The translations under genes and the position numbers were made by a program. A DNA stretch of 64,000 nucleotides from Streptomyces anulatus (lineage in GTDB: Bacteria > Actinomycetota > Actinomycetes > Streptomycetales > Streptomycetaceae). Below the pieces are notes generated by a model that saw only the letters and a program-made list of their open reading frames with translations, had not been told where the DNA came from and ran no database searches. The stretch covers positions 1-64,000 of the forward strand of contig NZ_JOEZ01000033.1 in the NCBI RefSeq assembly GCF_000721175.1, read 5' to 3'. Of this stretch, positions 56,187 to 64,000 are shown piece by piece (the stretch's first letter is position 1; every line of letters starts with the position of its first letter).

Positions 56187-57752
56187 TCAGTAGCCGCTCC
56201 ACCAGCGGGCGACCGCCTGCCAGAGCCTTGCGGGGGCGGCCGGGCGGCGCGGCTGCGGGATCGTCGCCACCGGAGCGGGTTCGGAGGCGGGGGCCGGTTC
56301 GGAGGCGGGGGGTGCGGCCGGGGCGGGCCGGGGGGCCGCGCCCTGGGCGTGGACGGGCTGCGCCCCGGCCGCCTCGTGCCGGGGCTCGGGGACGGACCTG
56401 GCCGGGGAGGAGATCTCCCAGGCGTCGGCCGGGCGGGCGGTACGGGCCATCACCGAGAGCGGGTCGGCGTCCAGCTCCTGCTGCGGACTGGGGGCGAACT
56501 TCACCGGCAGCTCGACCAGGTGGCGGGAGATGATGTTGCCCACCCGGCGCAGCTCGCTCTCGCCGACGCCGAGTTCCATGCCGGGCAGGCGCATCAGCAG
56601 GGCGTCGACGCCGACGTCGGCGATGGCGCGGCCGATATCCTGTCCCGGGCACTCGTGGGGGCCGCCGCTGAAGGCGAGGTGGGCGCGGTTGCCGCCCATG
56701 TCGGCGCCCAGGTCCGGGCGGACGGTGGGGTCGGTGTTGGCCGGGGCGATCCCGACGAGCAGGGCGTCGCCCGCCTTGATCTGCTGGCCGCCCAGCTCGG
56801 TGTCGCCGACCGCCCAGCGGCCGAAGACCGCGGTGAACGGCGGCTCGTCCCAGAGGGTCTGCTCCACCGCCTCGGGCACGGTCATGTGCCCGCCGCTGAG
56901 CCGGGCGCGGAAGCGCGGGTCGGTCAGGACCATGCGCAGCACGTTGGCGATGAGGTTGGCCGTGGACTCGTAGGCGGCGATCATGATGAGGCGCAGATGC
57001 TCGACGACCTCGGTGTCGGTCATCGTCGCGGGGTGCTCGACGAGCCAGGAGGCCAGGTCCGGCGCGGATTCGGCGCGGCGCCGCTCGACCAGGCGCGTCA
57101 GCACGGACACGATGTGGGCGTTGCTGGCCACGGCGGTCTCGGTGCCGCGGGTCATGTCCCGGGCCGCCTGGACGAGGCGCTCGTCGTACTCCTCGGGCAT
57201 GCCGAAGATCGCGCACACCACCATCATCGGCAGATGCTCCGCGAACTGGCTGACCAGGTCCGCCGTGCCCTTCTCGCAGAAATCGTTGACGAGGCGGTTA
57301 CTGAAGCGGTTGATGTGGCGGCGGACGCCGCGGGTGTCGATGCGCTCCATGCTGTCGGTGACCGCGCCGCGCTGGCGTTCGTGCTTGGCGCCGTCGGCGA
57401 ACACGCAGACGGGCTGCCAGGTGAAGATCGGGGCGAGCGGGTGGTCCGGGGCGACGCTGCCGTCCTGGAGGGCGCGCCAGCGCCGTGAGTCCCGGGAGAA
57501 CTGGGACGGCGTACGGGTGACGTGGAGGTTCTCGCTGTGGCCGAGCACCAGCCAGGCGGGCACGTCGCCGTGGAGCAGGACCGGGGCGACCGTGCCGTGT
57601 TCGGCGCGGAGCTTGTCGTAGAGGCCTGCGGGGTTGTTCTCCGCCTCGGGGCCGTAGAGCCGGCGCAGTCCGCCGGGGCCGACGTCGAGGTTGTGGGCCG
57701 GACACTGGGGCGGCGGCACGGCGCCGGGTTCGTGGTGGAAGGGGGTTGTCAC
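56187..57752 (-). CDS. cvnE: conservon cytochrome P450, CYP157-like, lacking ExxR
   Basis: 521 residues from GTG 57752 (GGAGCCCC upstream). Haem-binding loop HLAFSGGPHECPGQDIGRA carries the axial Cys (about residue 367). The K-helix reads AVEQTLWDEPPF where nearly all P450s have ExxR; substitution by EQTLW is characteristic of the CYP157 family. The I-helix AAYESTANLI is also atypical. The last 90 residues are Pro/Ala-rich (ASEPAPASEPAPVA) and end in the aromatic ARLWQAVARWWSGY, possibly a membrane- or partner-binding tail. It is the last gene of the conservon, transcribed after the GTPase gene. Confidence 0.88.
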   Translation of the reverse strand: MTTPFHHEPGAVPPPQCPAHNLDVGPGGLRRLYGPEAENNPAGLYDKLRAEHGTVAPVLLHGDVPAWLVLGHSENLHVTRTPSQFSRDSRRWRALQDGSVAPDHPLAPIFTWQPVCVFADGAKHERQRGAVTDSMERIDTRGVRRHINRFSNRLVNDFCEKGTADLVSQFAEHLPMMVVCAIFGMPEEYDERLVQAARDMTRGTETAVASNAHIVSVLTRLVERRRAESAPDLASWLVEHPATMTDTEVVEHLRLIMIAAYESTANLIANVLRMVLTDPRFRARLSGGHMTVPEAVEQTLWDEPPFTAVFGRWAVGDTELGGQQIKAGDALLVGIAPANTDPTVRPDLGADMGGNRAHLAFSGGPHECPGQDIGRAIADVGVDALLMRLPGMELGVGESELRRVGNIISRHLVELPVKFAPSPQQELDADPLSVMARTARPADAWEISSPARSVPEPRHEAAGAQPVHAQGAAPRPAPAAPPASEPAPASEPAPVATIPQPRRPAAPARLWQAVARWWSGY

Positions 57753-57964
57753 AGGGGCTCCAGGGATCAGGATTCCAGGGCTGGTGCACAAGCGGGCGGG
57801 ACGGGCTGGACGGGCGGGCGGTTCGGGCGCGGAACGGGCCGGACCGGACCGGGGGCGTACGCCGGGGGATGGCGCGCGCCCCCGGTCAGGGATCCGGTCG
57901 TGGATCCGGGCCTCCGGGGACGTCCCGAAGCCGACCGGGACGTCCCGGAGGTGAGCCCTCGGCG

Positions 57965-58579
57965 TCAGGCGAGCGGGACGGCCAGGCTGTGCAGATAGCG
58001 CATCAGGGTCATCAGCACATCGCGGCTGGAGGCCCGCAGCCGGGCGTCGCAGTCGATCATCGGGACCTCGTCCGGCAGGTCGAGGGCCCTGCGCAGGGCC
58101 TCGACCGGGTGGTTCGGCGCGTCGGGGAAGGTGTTCACGGCCACCACGAACGGCACTCCGCGCTCCTCCAGCCGGCCGATGACGTCGAAGCTGACTTCGA
58201 GCCGTCTCGTGTCGATGAGGACGACCGCGCCGAGAGCACCCTCGAAGAGGCCGTTCCACAGGAACCAGAAGCGTTCCTGGCCGGGGGTGCCGAACAGATA
58301 GAGGATCAGTTCCTCGCTGAGGCTGATCCGGCCGAAGTCCATGGCGACGGTGGTGGCGGTCTTCGTCTCCACCCCGGCGTTGTCGTCCACGCCGACGCCG
58401 GCCTGGGTCATGGTCTCTTCGGTCGTCAGTGGCCGGATCTCGCTCACCGAGCCGACCATGGTCGTCTTGCCGACGCCGAACCCGCCGACGATCACGACCT
58501 TCACCGCGGCGGTGGCCGTGGTGGGAAGGACGTCCTCGCTGCGGGGGCCGGCGATCGTGTCAGAGCTTCTGAAGTCCAT
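57965..58579 (-). CDS. cvnD: conservon GTP-binding protein (CvnD)
   Basis: 204 residues, a Ras-like small GTPase: P-loop VIVGGFGVGKTTMVGSV, switch region TKTATTVAMDFGRI, G3-like LYLFGTPGQERFW and GVPFVVAVNTF. CvnD proteins form a membrane-associated complex with CvnA-C, in the manner of eukaryotic G-protein signalling, and regulate morphogenesis in several conservons. The ATG 58579 overlaps the DUF742 gene by 20 bases. Confidence 0.92.
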   Translation of the reverse strand: MDFRSSDTIAGPRSEDVLPTTATAAVKVVIVGGFGVGKTTMVGSVSEIRPLTTEETMTQAGVGVDDNAGVETKTATTVAMDFGRISLSEELILYLFGTPGQERFWFLWNGLFEGALGAVVLIDTRRLEVSFDVIGRLEERGVPFVVAVNTFPDAPNHPVEALRRALDLPDEVPMIDCDARLRASSRDVLMTLMRYLHSLAVPLA

Positions 58580-58931
58580 GCATCACCGCTTCGAGAAGGG
58601 ACCTGTCGGGGAGGGTGGCGCGGACGACCGGCGCGCGCGACTCGATGAGTTCGGTCGCGAGGAGATCGCTCAGGAGCGAGGTGACCACGCTGAACGGCAG
58701 CCTGAGGTAGGCCGAGATCTCGGCGACGGACAGGGGGGCCTGGCAGAGCCGCAGGATGGCCGCCTGCTCGGGCTGGAACGTCGGCGAGGGCTCCGCCTGT
58801 GCGACGACCATCGTGACCAGGTCGAGCGCGGCCCGTTCGCTGTCGTCGAGATCACCGGTGATCACGTACAGCCGTTCCGGATCGAGGAGATCCGGATCGG
58901 CCTTGCGGCGTTCTCGTCGAGGTCCACTCAT
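58560..58931 (-). CDS. cvnC: conservon DUF742 protein (CvnC)
   Basis: 123 residues. The DUF742 core is DPDLLDPERLYVITGDLDDS, FQPEQAAILRLCQAPLSVAE and ISAYLRLPFSVVTSLLSDLL, a winged-helix-like fold. CvnC mediates interaction between the roadblock protein and the GTPase. The start overlaps the CvnB stop by four bases. Confidence 0.92.
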   Translation of the reverse strand: MSGPRRERRKADPDLLDPERLYVITGDLDDSERAALDLVTMVVAQAEPSPTFQPEQAAILRLCQAPLSVAEISAYLRLPFSVVTSLLSDLLATELIESRAPVVRATLPDRSLLEAVMHGLQKL

Positions 58932-59314
58932 CCGGACTGCCCGCCGTGGCGGGGCGGACTGGTCAGGTGGGCTCCGATCCGCACGACCATGTCCCGCATC
59001 CGGGCGCCGACGAGTCCGGCGTCGACGGTCTCGCCGGCCAGGACCGCGAGATAGGCGCCGGTGCCGGCCGCCATCAGGTAGAAGAACCCGCCCGTCACCT
59101 CGATGACGACGAGCTTCATGAGGCCGTCGCTGTACGGGATCTCGGTGGCCACCGCGGCGGCCAGGCTCTGCAGTCCGGCGCAGGCCGCCGCGAGCCGGTC
59201 GGCGACGTCGGGATCGCCACCGTGCATCGCGATGCGCAGGCCGTCCGAGGAGAGCACCACGATCTGGTGGATGCTCGGAACGTCGTCGGCCAGTTCCTTG
59301 AGCATCCAGTCCAT
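58928..59314 (-). CDS. cvnB: conservon roadblock/LC7 protein (CvnB)
   Basis: 128 residues from ATG 59314 (GCGGGGAAAC upstream). Roadblock/LC7 elements: WMLKELADDVPSIHQIVVLS, GLRIAMHGGDPDVADRLAAA, GGFFYLMAAGTGAYLAVLAG and MRDMVVRIGAHL. It is an MglB-like regulator thought to control nucleotide cycling of the CvnD GTPase. It follows the CvnA stop by 17 bp. Confidence 0.92.
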   Translation of the reverse strand: MDWMLKELADDVPSIHQIVVLSSDGLRIAMHGGDPDVADRLAAACAGLQSLAAAVATEIPYSDGLMKLVVIEVTGGFFYLMAAGTGAYLAVLAGETVDAGLVGARMRDMVVRIGAHLTSPPRHGGQSG

Positions 59315-59331
59315 GTTTCCCCGCTGCTGGA

Positions 59332-60978
59332 TCACTTCAGGTCTCCCTTGTCCCACGCGTCATCGGAGTCTTCGCCGTGCTTTCGTTCCTGCGGTACGCC
59401 GTTGACGGCCTTGGTGAAGGCCTCCAGCCACAGGCCGGGGGGCTTCTCCTCGCCGTGTCCGTCGTCCGCGCCCTCGTCCCGGCCGGGCTGGAACCCGTTC
59501 GTGGGGGCGGGGGGCGGCGGGGGCTGCTGCGGGAGGTTGTGCGAGCCGAGCGGGGCGCGGCCCCGGCTGCGGCGCTGCGGCAGCCCGTTCTCGGTCCACT
59601 CGGTGACCACGGGCAGGTCGTCCTCCATGGCCGCCGCGGGAACGGCCGGGCGCGGGGCGGCCGCGGGAGCGCCGGTGGAGACCGGTGCGGCGACGGACGG
59701 CACGGGGCCGGTGGCGGCGGGCTTGGGCTTGGGCTTGCGCTTGCCGGGGGGCGGCACCACGTGCTGGAGCTGCGACATGTCCAGGGAGCTGGTGGGCCGC
59801 GAGGTGGCGCCGATGCCGTGGGCGATGCCCGGGGCGGGCCCGGTGGTGATCATGTCGCGCGGCACGATGAGGACGGCGCGGACGCCGCCGTACGCCGACT
59901 GACGCAGCGACACCTGGAGCTGGTACATCCGGGAGAGCCGGCCGACGACGGCCATGCCGAGGCGGGGGGACTCCCCGAGGTCGTTCATGTTGATGCCGGC
60001 CTGAGCCTGGGCGAGCATGTTCTCGGCCCGGGCGCGGGCCTCCTCGCTGAGGCTGACGCCACCGTCCTCGATCTCGATGGCGATGCCGGTCTGCACCTCG
60101 ACCGCGGTGACGTGCACCCGGGTCTGGGGAGGCGAGTAGCGGGTCGCGTTGTCGAGGAGTTCGGCGCAGGCGTGGATGAGCGGTTCGACCGAGGTGCCGA
60201 CGATGGCGACCTTGGCGATCGAGTGCAGATCGACGCGCTGGTACTCCAGGATGCGGGACATCGCGCCGCGCAGCACGCTGAACAGCGGTACGGGCTTGGG
60301 CCACTGGCGGCTCGGGCGGGCGCCGCCGAGCACGGCGATGGAGTCGGCGAGGCGGCCGATCAGCGCGGTGCCGTGGTCGATGCGCAGCAGGTCGTCGAAG
60401 ACCTCGGGGTTGCGCCCGTAGTGGTCCTCCATCTCCCGCAGTTCACTGGCCTGACGGTGCACGATCGCCTGGACGCGGCGGGCGACGCTGACGAAGGCGC
60501 GCTGAGCGGAGTCACGCCGCGCCTCCTCGTTGTCGATGACTTCGAGGACCTGGTGGATCTGCTCGCGCAGCGCCTTGGGCAGATGGCGGTTGGCCACGTC
60601 CGCGTCGACGATGTCGCGCATCACTTCCTCGGGCGAATTGCCCACGCGCAGCCGCCGGATGGCGGCGGGCATGACCTCCTTGGTGAGCCGCACCGTCTCG
60701 GAGTCGTGCGAGAGGATGCGGTGTTCCAGGTAGGCGATGCGCTGTTCGTACTGCGCGCGCTGGACGCGCATGGCATGCCGGCGGCGGTGCAGCGCCACGG
60801 TGAGTGCGGCGACCACGAGCGTGGTGATCGCGCCGCACACGGCGACTGGTATCCGCGCGGCCGGTGCGACCAGGGCCGATCCGGCGGCGGTGACGCCGAG
60901 GAGCAGGACCACGGGCGGCAGGACTACGCGGACGACAGGAATCTCTCTGTCGGTCGGCGGTGATTCAACACGGACCAT
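59332..60978 (-). CDS. cvnA: conservon sensor kinase-like membrane protein (CvnA)
   Basis: 548 residues. Two membrane helices (VVLPPVVLLLGVTAAGSALVA, IPVAVCGAITTLVVAALTVAL) precede a coiled region and a degenerate histidine-kinase ATPase domain (HACAELLDNATRYSPPQTRV N box, IEIEDGGVSLSEEA, GESPRLGMAVVGRLSRMYQL). The final 160 residues are a Pro/Lys/Ala-rich tail (GKRKPKPKPAATGPVP, LPQQPPPPPAPTNGF), probably disordered. ATG 60978 follows AGAGGGTTTT. It is the first gene of the conservon; the stimulus is unknown. Confidence 0.9.
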   Translation of the reverse strand: MVRVESPPTDREIPVVRVVLPPVVLLLGVTAAGSALVAPAARIPVAVCGAITTLVVAALTVALHRRRHAMRVQRAQYEQRIAYLEHRILSHDSETVRLTKEVMPAAIRRLRVGNSPEEVMRDIVDADVANRHLPKALREQIHQVLEVIDNEEARRDSAQRAFVSVARRVQAIVHRQASELREMEDHYGRNPEVFDDLLRIDHGTALIGRLADSIAVLGGARPSRQWPKPVPLFSVLRGAMSRILEYQRVDLHSIAKVAIVGTSVEPLIHACAELLDNATRYSPPQTRVHVTAVEVQTGIAIEIEDGGVSLSEEARARAENMLAQAQAGINMNDLGESPRLGMAVVGRLSRMYQLQVSLRQSAYGGVRAVLIVPRDMITTGPAPGIAHGIGATSRPTSSLDMSQLQHVVPPPGKRKPKPKPAATGPVPSVAAPVSTGAPAAAPRPAVPAAAMEDDLPVVTEWTENGLPQRRSRGRAPLGSHNLPQQPPPPPAPTNGFQPGRDEGADDGHGEEKPPGLWLEAFTKAVNGVPQERKHGEDSDDAWDKGDLK

Positions 60979-61545
60979 CTAAAACCCTCTGGCGGTTGAT
61001 TCCGGGATGTATGCGCACGTGAGCGGAGACTCAGGAACAAGTGCTCGAATTCATCTCAACTCGACTTCACTGCGCGTGAGCTTAGCCAGATCAGAACAGT
61101 GCTTCGGCATATTCACCCAACCCCCTGCGGATGCCCGCCGAGAGGAATACACTCACCAGTTTTTGCACTCAGCGCTGTGGAGCGTGCGCGAGGAGTGACA
61201 GTCTCCGGAAGTTGCTGTTCCGGAAAGCTCACCGTTCCCGAGAACGGTACGAACACCTCCACCCAAAAGCGCCGTACGGGACAACTCATCGCAAAGGTCC
61301 TGCTCTTCGCCCCGCAGAGCAGGACAGAAGCACAGGTGATCGAACCGGATCGAAAGGTGCAGATTCCTGACCGGCAGGCGGGTGGCGCGCGAAGTCGCCG
61401 TGCTGACGCGTATACGGACGCCCCCGCCGCGCACGGCGGACCCCATCCGCCACGTACGCTCCGATCGCCCGGCACGGGGGCGCCGGACCGGGAATCATGT
61501 CGGTCGGCGGCACACCGACGGTGACGAGAAGGAGCAGGCGGGAAC
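60979..61545. other. 567-bp divergent intergenic region
   Basis: Between the conservon (minus) and the IclR gene (plus). It contains the paired inverted repeats at 61204-61248. The first part is comparatively AT-rich and likely holds the conservon promoter. No gene is supported. Confidence 0.45.
61204..61248. promoter_or_regulatory. two adjacent inverted repeats
   Basis: TCCGGAA (61204-61210), 7 nt, TTCCGGA (61218-61224); then ACCGTTC (61231-61237), CCGA, GAACGGT (61242-61248). Both arms are perfect. They could be operators for a divergent promoter pair or transcript-end hairpins. Confidence 0.4.
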
Positions 61546-62316
61546 ATGAGCATGACGGCGGCCGGCGACTACACGATCACATCGCTGGACACGGGACTCC
61601 GGGCCCTGCGGCTCTTCCTCACCCATGACACCCTCACCGTCAGCGAGGCCGCCGAGCGGCTGTCCGTCGGGCGGTCCACCGCTCACCGGGTGCTGAGCAC
61701 CCTGGAGAGCAGGGGGTTCGCCATCCGCGACACGTCGGGGCGGGGTTACGCGGCGGGGCCGGAGCTGGTGCGGCTCGGCCGCCCCGCCGGGTTCGGCCCG
61801 GCAGCCCGCGGCCGGCTGCGGCCGGTGCTGGACGACGCCGTCGCGCGGACGGGCGAAACGGTGCACAGCGTGGCGCTCATCGGCGATCAGGTCGTCGTCA
61901 CCGACGGCCGTGAGTCGCCCCATCCGGTGCGGGTGGCCCTGGAGTTGGGCTGGACCGGGCCGGCCCACGCGGAGGCGGGCGGCAAGCTGCTCCTGTCCCG
62001 GATGACGGCTGACCAGGTGTGCGCGCTGTATCCGCGGGAGGAGCTGGAGCCGCTGACGCCGCACACCCTCACCTCGCGTACGGCCCTGCTGGACGAGCTG
62101 GCGCTGATCCGGCGCACAGGGCACGCGGTCAGCCGGGGCGAGTCGGTCCCCGGCATGACCGCGGTCGCCGTCTCCCTGGGCGGGTCCAGCTGGCGGGACC
62201 GGCTCGCTCTGGTGGCCGCCGCCCCCGCCGACCGGTCCGACGAGACCGCGACGGCCGAACGGGCGTCCCTGCTCGGGGAGTCGGCCGCGTCGGCGCCCCC
62301 CGCACACCCCGGCTGA
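61546..62316 (+). CDS. IclR-family transcriptional regulator
   Basis: 256 residues from ATG 61546 (GAGAAGGAGCAGG upstream). HTH in residues about 10-70 (LRLFLTHDTLTVSEAAERL, VGRSTAHRVLSTLESRGFA) and an IclR effector domain (GETVHSVALIGDQVVVTDGR, GWTGPAHAEAGGKLLLSRM, IRRTGHAVSRGESVPGMTAV). IclR regulators control catabolic genes in response to small aromatic or carboxylic effectors. It is convergent with the MarR gene across 14 bp. Confidence 0.9.
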   Translation: MSMTAAGDYTITSLDTGLRALRLFLTHDTLTVSEAAERLSVGRSTAHRVLSTLESRGFAIRDTSGRGYAAGPELVRLGRPAGFGPAARGRLRPVLDDAVARTGETVHSVALIGDQVVVTDGRESPHPVRVALELGWTGPAHAEAGGKLLLSRMTADQVCALYPREELEPLTPHTLTSRTALLDELALIRRTGHAVSRGESVPGMTAVAVSLGGSSWRDRLALVAAAPADRSDETATAERASLLGESAASAPPAHPG

Positions 62317-62330
62317 GCCGGCCCGCCAAG

Positions 62331-62837
62331 TCAGCGTCGGGCGCCGCCGAGGCGCCCCTCCAGCTGGACGAGCAACTCGCTCAGCCGGGAGCCGAGTTCG
62401 TCGCGACCGTCCGCGTCGAGGCCGGCGAGCACCGCGCGTTCGTAGGCGAGCTGCTCGGGCAGCAGCCGGTCGACCAGGGCCCGGCCCTCGTCGGTGAGGC
62501 GGACATGGGCGACCCTGCGGTCGCGGTCGTCGCCCCGGCGGTCGACCAGAGCGCGGTCCTGGAGGGCACGCAGCCGCTTGGTGACGGCGGCTCCGGAGGA
62601 GAAGGTCTCGCGGGCCAGCTCGCCGGGGGTCAGCTCCCGGTCCGTGCGGCGTACGGCGCCGAGCAGGTCGAATTCGGCGCGGGTCAGTCCGGCGGAGCGC
62701 AGCGGGGCGTCCTCCGCCTGCTGGAGCAGGGCGGCGCAGCGGTTGATCCGGCCGATGATCTCCATCGGTCCGGTGTCGAGCTCGGGGTTGACGGCCTGCC
62801 ACTGCCGGACCACCGAGGCAACGATGTCGTCGGTCAC
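62331..62837 (-). CDS. MarR-family transcriptional regulator
   Basis: 168 residues from GTG 62837, within reach of GGAGCGGA. Winged helix: LTRAEFDLLGAVRRTDRELT, LARETFSSGAAVTKRLRALQ, then the wing DRRGDDRDRRVAHVRLTDEG. MarR proteins repress their own operon and drug or stress genes until a phenolic ligand binds. The start overlaps the stop of a small upstream frame (GTGA), pointing to a two-gene autoregulated operon. Confidence 0.9.
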   Translation of the reverse strand: MTDDIVASVVRQWQAVNPELDTGPMEIIGRINRCAALLQQAEDAPLRSAGLTRAEFDLLGAVRRTDRELTPGELARETFSSGAAVTKRLRALQDRALVDRRGDDRDRRVAHVRLTDEGRALVDRLLPEQLAYERAVLAGLDADGRDELGSRLSELLVQLEGRLGGARR

Positions 62838-63067
62838 TCCGCTCCGATCGAAGGGGCGTGGACCGTGGGCCCGCGCCGTTGTGCTGTCGCGGCGAGCGTA
62901 CGGTGTCCGGCCTGCTCGGCCGCGAGAAGGCGCTGCTCGGGCAGGGCGCGCTGCCACCATTCGCCCGCCGCGGTGTCACCCGCCTCGCGCAGTTCGACGA
63001 GGCTCGCCGTGAGCGGTCGGCGGGAGGGCGCGGACGGAGGGCCGCCGAGGCCGTACGGATGCATCAC
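62834..63067 (-). CDS. small ORF coupled to marR (77 residues)
   Basis: GTG 63067 or ATG 63064. The sequence SLVELREAGDTAAGEWWQRA and LPEQRLLAAEQAGHRTLAAT is Arg/Ala-rich. Its stop overlaps the MarR GTG by two bases, and it lies just downstream of the operator-like TTACACCTGTAA. I know no family; it may simply be a translated leader. Confidence 0.4.
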   Translation of the reverse strand: MMHPYGLGGPPSAPSRRPLTASLVELREAGDTAAGEWWQRALPEQRLLAAEQAGHRTLAATAQRRGPTVHAPSIGAE

Positions 63068-63090
63068 TCACCCATATGCGTTAACGGGTA

Positions 63091-63102
63091 TTACACCTGT
63101 AA
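63091..63102. promoter_or_regulatory. MarR-type operator candidate
   Basis: TTACA-CC-TGTAA, perfect 5-bp arms around 2 bp, in an AT-rich patch (63080-63112) upstream of the small ORF-marR operon. Suggests autoregulation. Confidence 0.45.
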
Positions 63103-63209
63103 ATAATCAACTTCGCCACCCCTCCCCGCAGGAGATCGCCGCGACAGGGCCGGACCCCTGTCGCAGCACCCGGTGACTCGGGCACACTGTCCCGCGGACA
63201 GCGGCCATA

Positions 63210-63239
63210 TTGTTTGAATCTTCATGTACCCACTACGAT
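63210..63239 (+). promoter_or_regulatory. promoter of the 140-residue gene
   Basis: TTGTTT (63210-63215), 18-nt spacer, TACGAT (63234-63239). ATG 63248 is 8 nt beyond the -10, so a leaderless transcript is predicted. Confidence 0.5.
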
Positions 63240-63247
63240 GGCGGGCG

Positions 63248-63670
63248 ATGACCAGGGTGAGCACGCGGACCGACCGGCAGCGGTACCGCTCCCATGCGCC
63301 CCTCGCCCTGGGCTGGGTGTTCTTCCTGCTGTCCATGCTCTTCTGCTGTTCGGTCACCACAGCGTCGGCCACCGTGCCGGTCGCGGCCGGCGCGAGTGCC
63401 GTCCACGCGTTCACCCCGGCGCCCTCTTCGGACTTCGAGCCGGTCTTCATGGCCACCGCGGCGGACCACGGGCTCGGGTCGTCGTGCCACGGCGGCTCGA
63501 CGCACACGGCGGCCGTCGTGCTGCCGGCGTCGTCCGCCCCCGTGGCCGTCCCCTCCTCCGTGGCCTTCGTCCCCGCCGCCCCGCTCACCGGTGCGGCGGC
63601 CATCCGGGGTCCCGCGCACGACGGTGTGCGTTCCGTCGATCAACTGCGCCTTCAGGTCCAACGGGTCTAG
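63248..63670 (+). CDS. small secreted or membrane-anchored protein of unknown function
   Basis: 140 residues from ATG 63248. A basic N-terminus (RVSTRTDRQRYRSHAP) is followed by one hydrophobic helix (LALGWVFFLLSMLFCCSVTT), then an Ala/Val/Ser-rich segment with a single CHGG. ATG 63224 is possible but would place the start upstream of the predicted transcription start. Gene order before a probable DsbA-like gene suggests a small envelope accessory protein; function is unknown. Confidence 0.6.
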   Translation: MTRVSTRTDRQRYRSHAPLALGWVFFLLSMLFCCSVTTASATVPVAAGASAVHAFTPAPSSDFEPVFMATAADHGLGSSCHGGSTHTAAVVLPASSAPVAVPSSVAFVPAAPLTGAAAIRGPAHDGVRSVDQLRLQVQRV

Positions 63671-63795
63671 AGGCCGGATCCGCTCTCCCGCCGCGCCCTG
63701 GCGCCGGTTCACCGGGAGCGGCTTTCCGCATGCCCCGCACCCCTCCCCCTTCATGCACCGTCCCGTATGCATCGGTTGAACGACGAGGACTTCCC

Positions 63796-64000
63796 ATGGC
63801 TTCCCCCAAGAACCAGAACAACCCGGCCTCGGCGCGTCGCGCCAAGCTCGAAGAGGCGCGCCGCAAGGAGCGCGCCCGCGAGCGCCGTGGCCGCGTCATC
63901 ACCATCGGCGCGTCGGTGGCCGTCGTCGCCGCCCTGGTCGCCGGAGGCGGCTATCTGATGGCGCAGGCGAACGAGAAGGACGAGAAGGAGGAGCAGGCCA
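63796..64000 (+). CDS. membrane-anchored protein, N-terminal part (probably DsbA-like), cut by window end
   Basis: ATG 63796 opens a frame that runs off the window (68 codons seen). The sequence starts with a basic KNQNNPASARRAKLEEARRK helix, then a membrane helix VITIGASVAVVAALVAGGGY and EKDEKEEQA. A basic tract plus a single anchor is the usual start of actinobacterial DsbA/thioredoxin-fold proteins, but the catalytic part is outside the window. GACGAGGAC precedes the ATG. Confidence 0.55.
   Translation, partial: MASPKNQNNPASARRAKLEEARRKERARERRGRVITIGASVAVVAALVAGGGYLMAQANEKDEKEEQA

Overview
This is a chromosomal stretch of a high-GC actinomycete, almost certainly a Streptomyces. The evidence is an SsgA-like sporulation protein, a WhiB protein, a two-domain small laccase, a complete conservon (sensor kinase-like, roadblock, DUF742, GTPase, P450), a WhiJ-type XRE/DUF397 pair, several leaderless or GTG-started genes, and a rare in-frame TTA (bldA-type) leucine codon. 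I see no tRNA, rRNA, CRISPR array, phage, full insertion sequence or large biosynthetic gene cluster.

Layout. 0.1-7.4 kb: a secreted BNR-repeat protein, SsgD-like protein, ABC-F ATPase behind a short leaderless uORF, a UvrA-like ATPase behind a DNA-damage-type promoter, and an acyl-ACP desaturase with a repeat operator. 7.4-14.6 kb: a large HEAT-like protein, a WhiB protein, a two-domain VOC protein and a SNF2 helicase. 14.7-20.7 kb: a small laccase divergent from a two-gene operon (ThuA-sugar dehydrogenase fusion; cupredoxin-repeat-DUF1080 fusion), which together look like an extracellular copper/sugar redox module. 20.7-24.0 kb: a membrane protein coupled to a LigD-type primase/polymerase, divergent from a LigC-type ATP-dependent ligase (NHEJ accessory genes). 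24.1-25.1 kb: PPK2.

25.3-38.9 kb: one tightly overlapping minus-strand Mce operon, transcribed from 38.9 kb downward: Mkl-type ATPase, two YrbE permeases, six MCE-domain proteins, four Mce-associated membrane proteins and a terminal secreted lytic transglycosylase. It is followed upstream by three secreted proteins of unknown function (one DUF6801-like) and a divergent PucR-type regulator (39.4-45.1 kb), probably a related surface module.

45.2-56 kb: small ORFs, an acyl-CoA dehydrogenase remnant, an ATP-grasp/MFS pair (the MFS has an extra C-terminal domain), YchJ protein, GlxA-type regulator with a divergent cupin, a SAM methyltransferase, the WhiJ-like XRE/DUF397 cluster with an ATPase, and a GH4 glycosidase. 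56.2-61 kb: the conservon, whose P450 lacks the ExxR motif (CYP157-like). 61.5-64 kb: IclR and MarR regulators, a small secreted/membrane protein and the start of a membrane-anchored protein that is probably DsbA-like.

Two copies of a hairpin element with identical 15-bp inverted ends sit exactly at stop codons between convergent genes (25170-25335 and 51400-51453), which is a repeat family worth mapping genome-wide.
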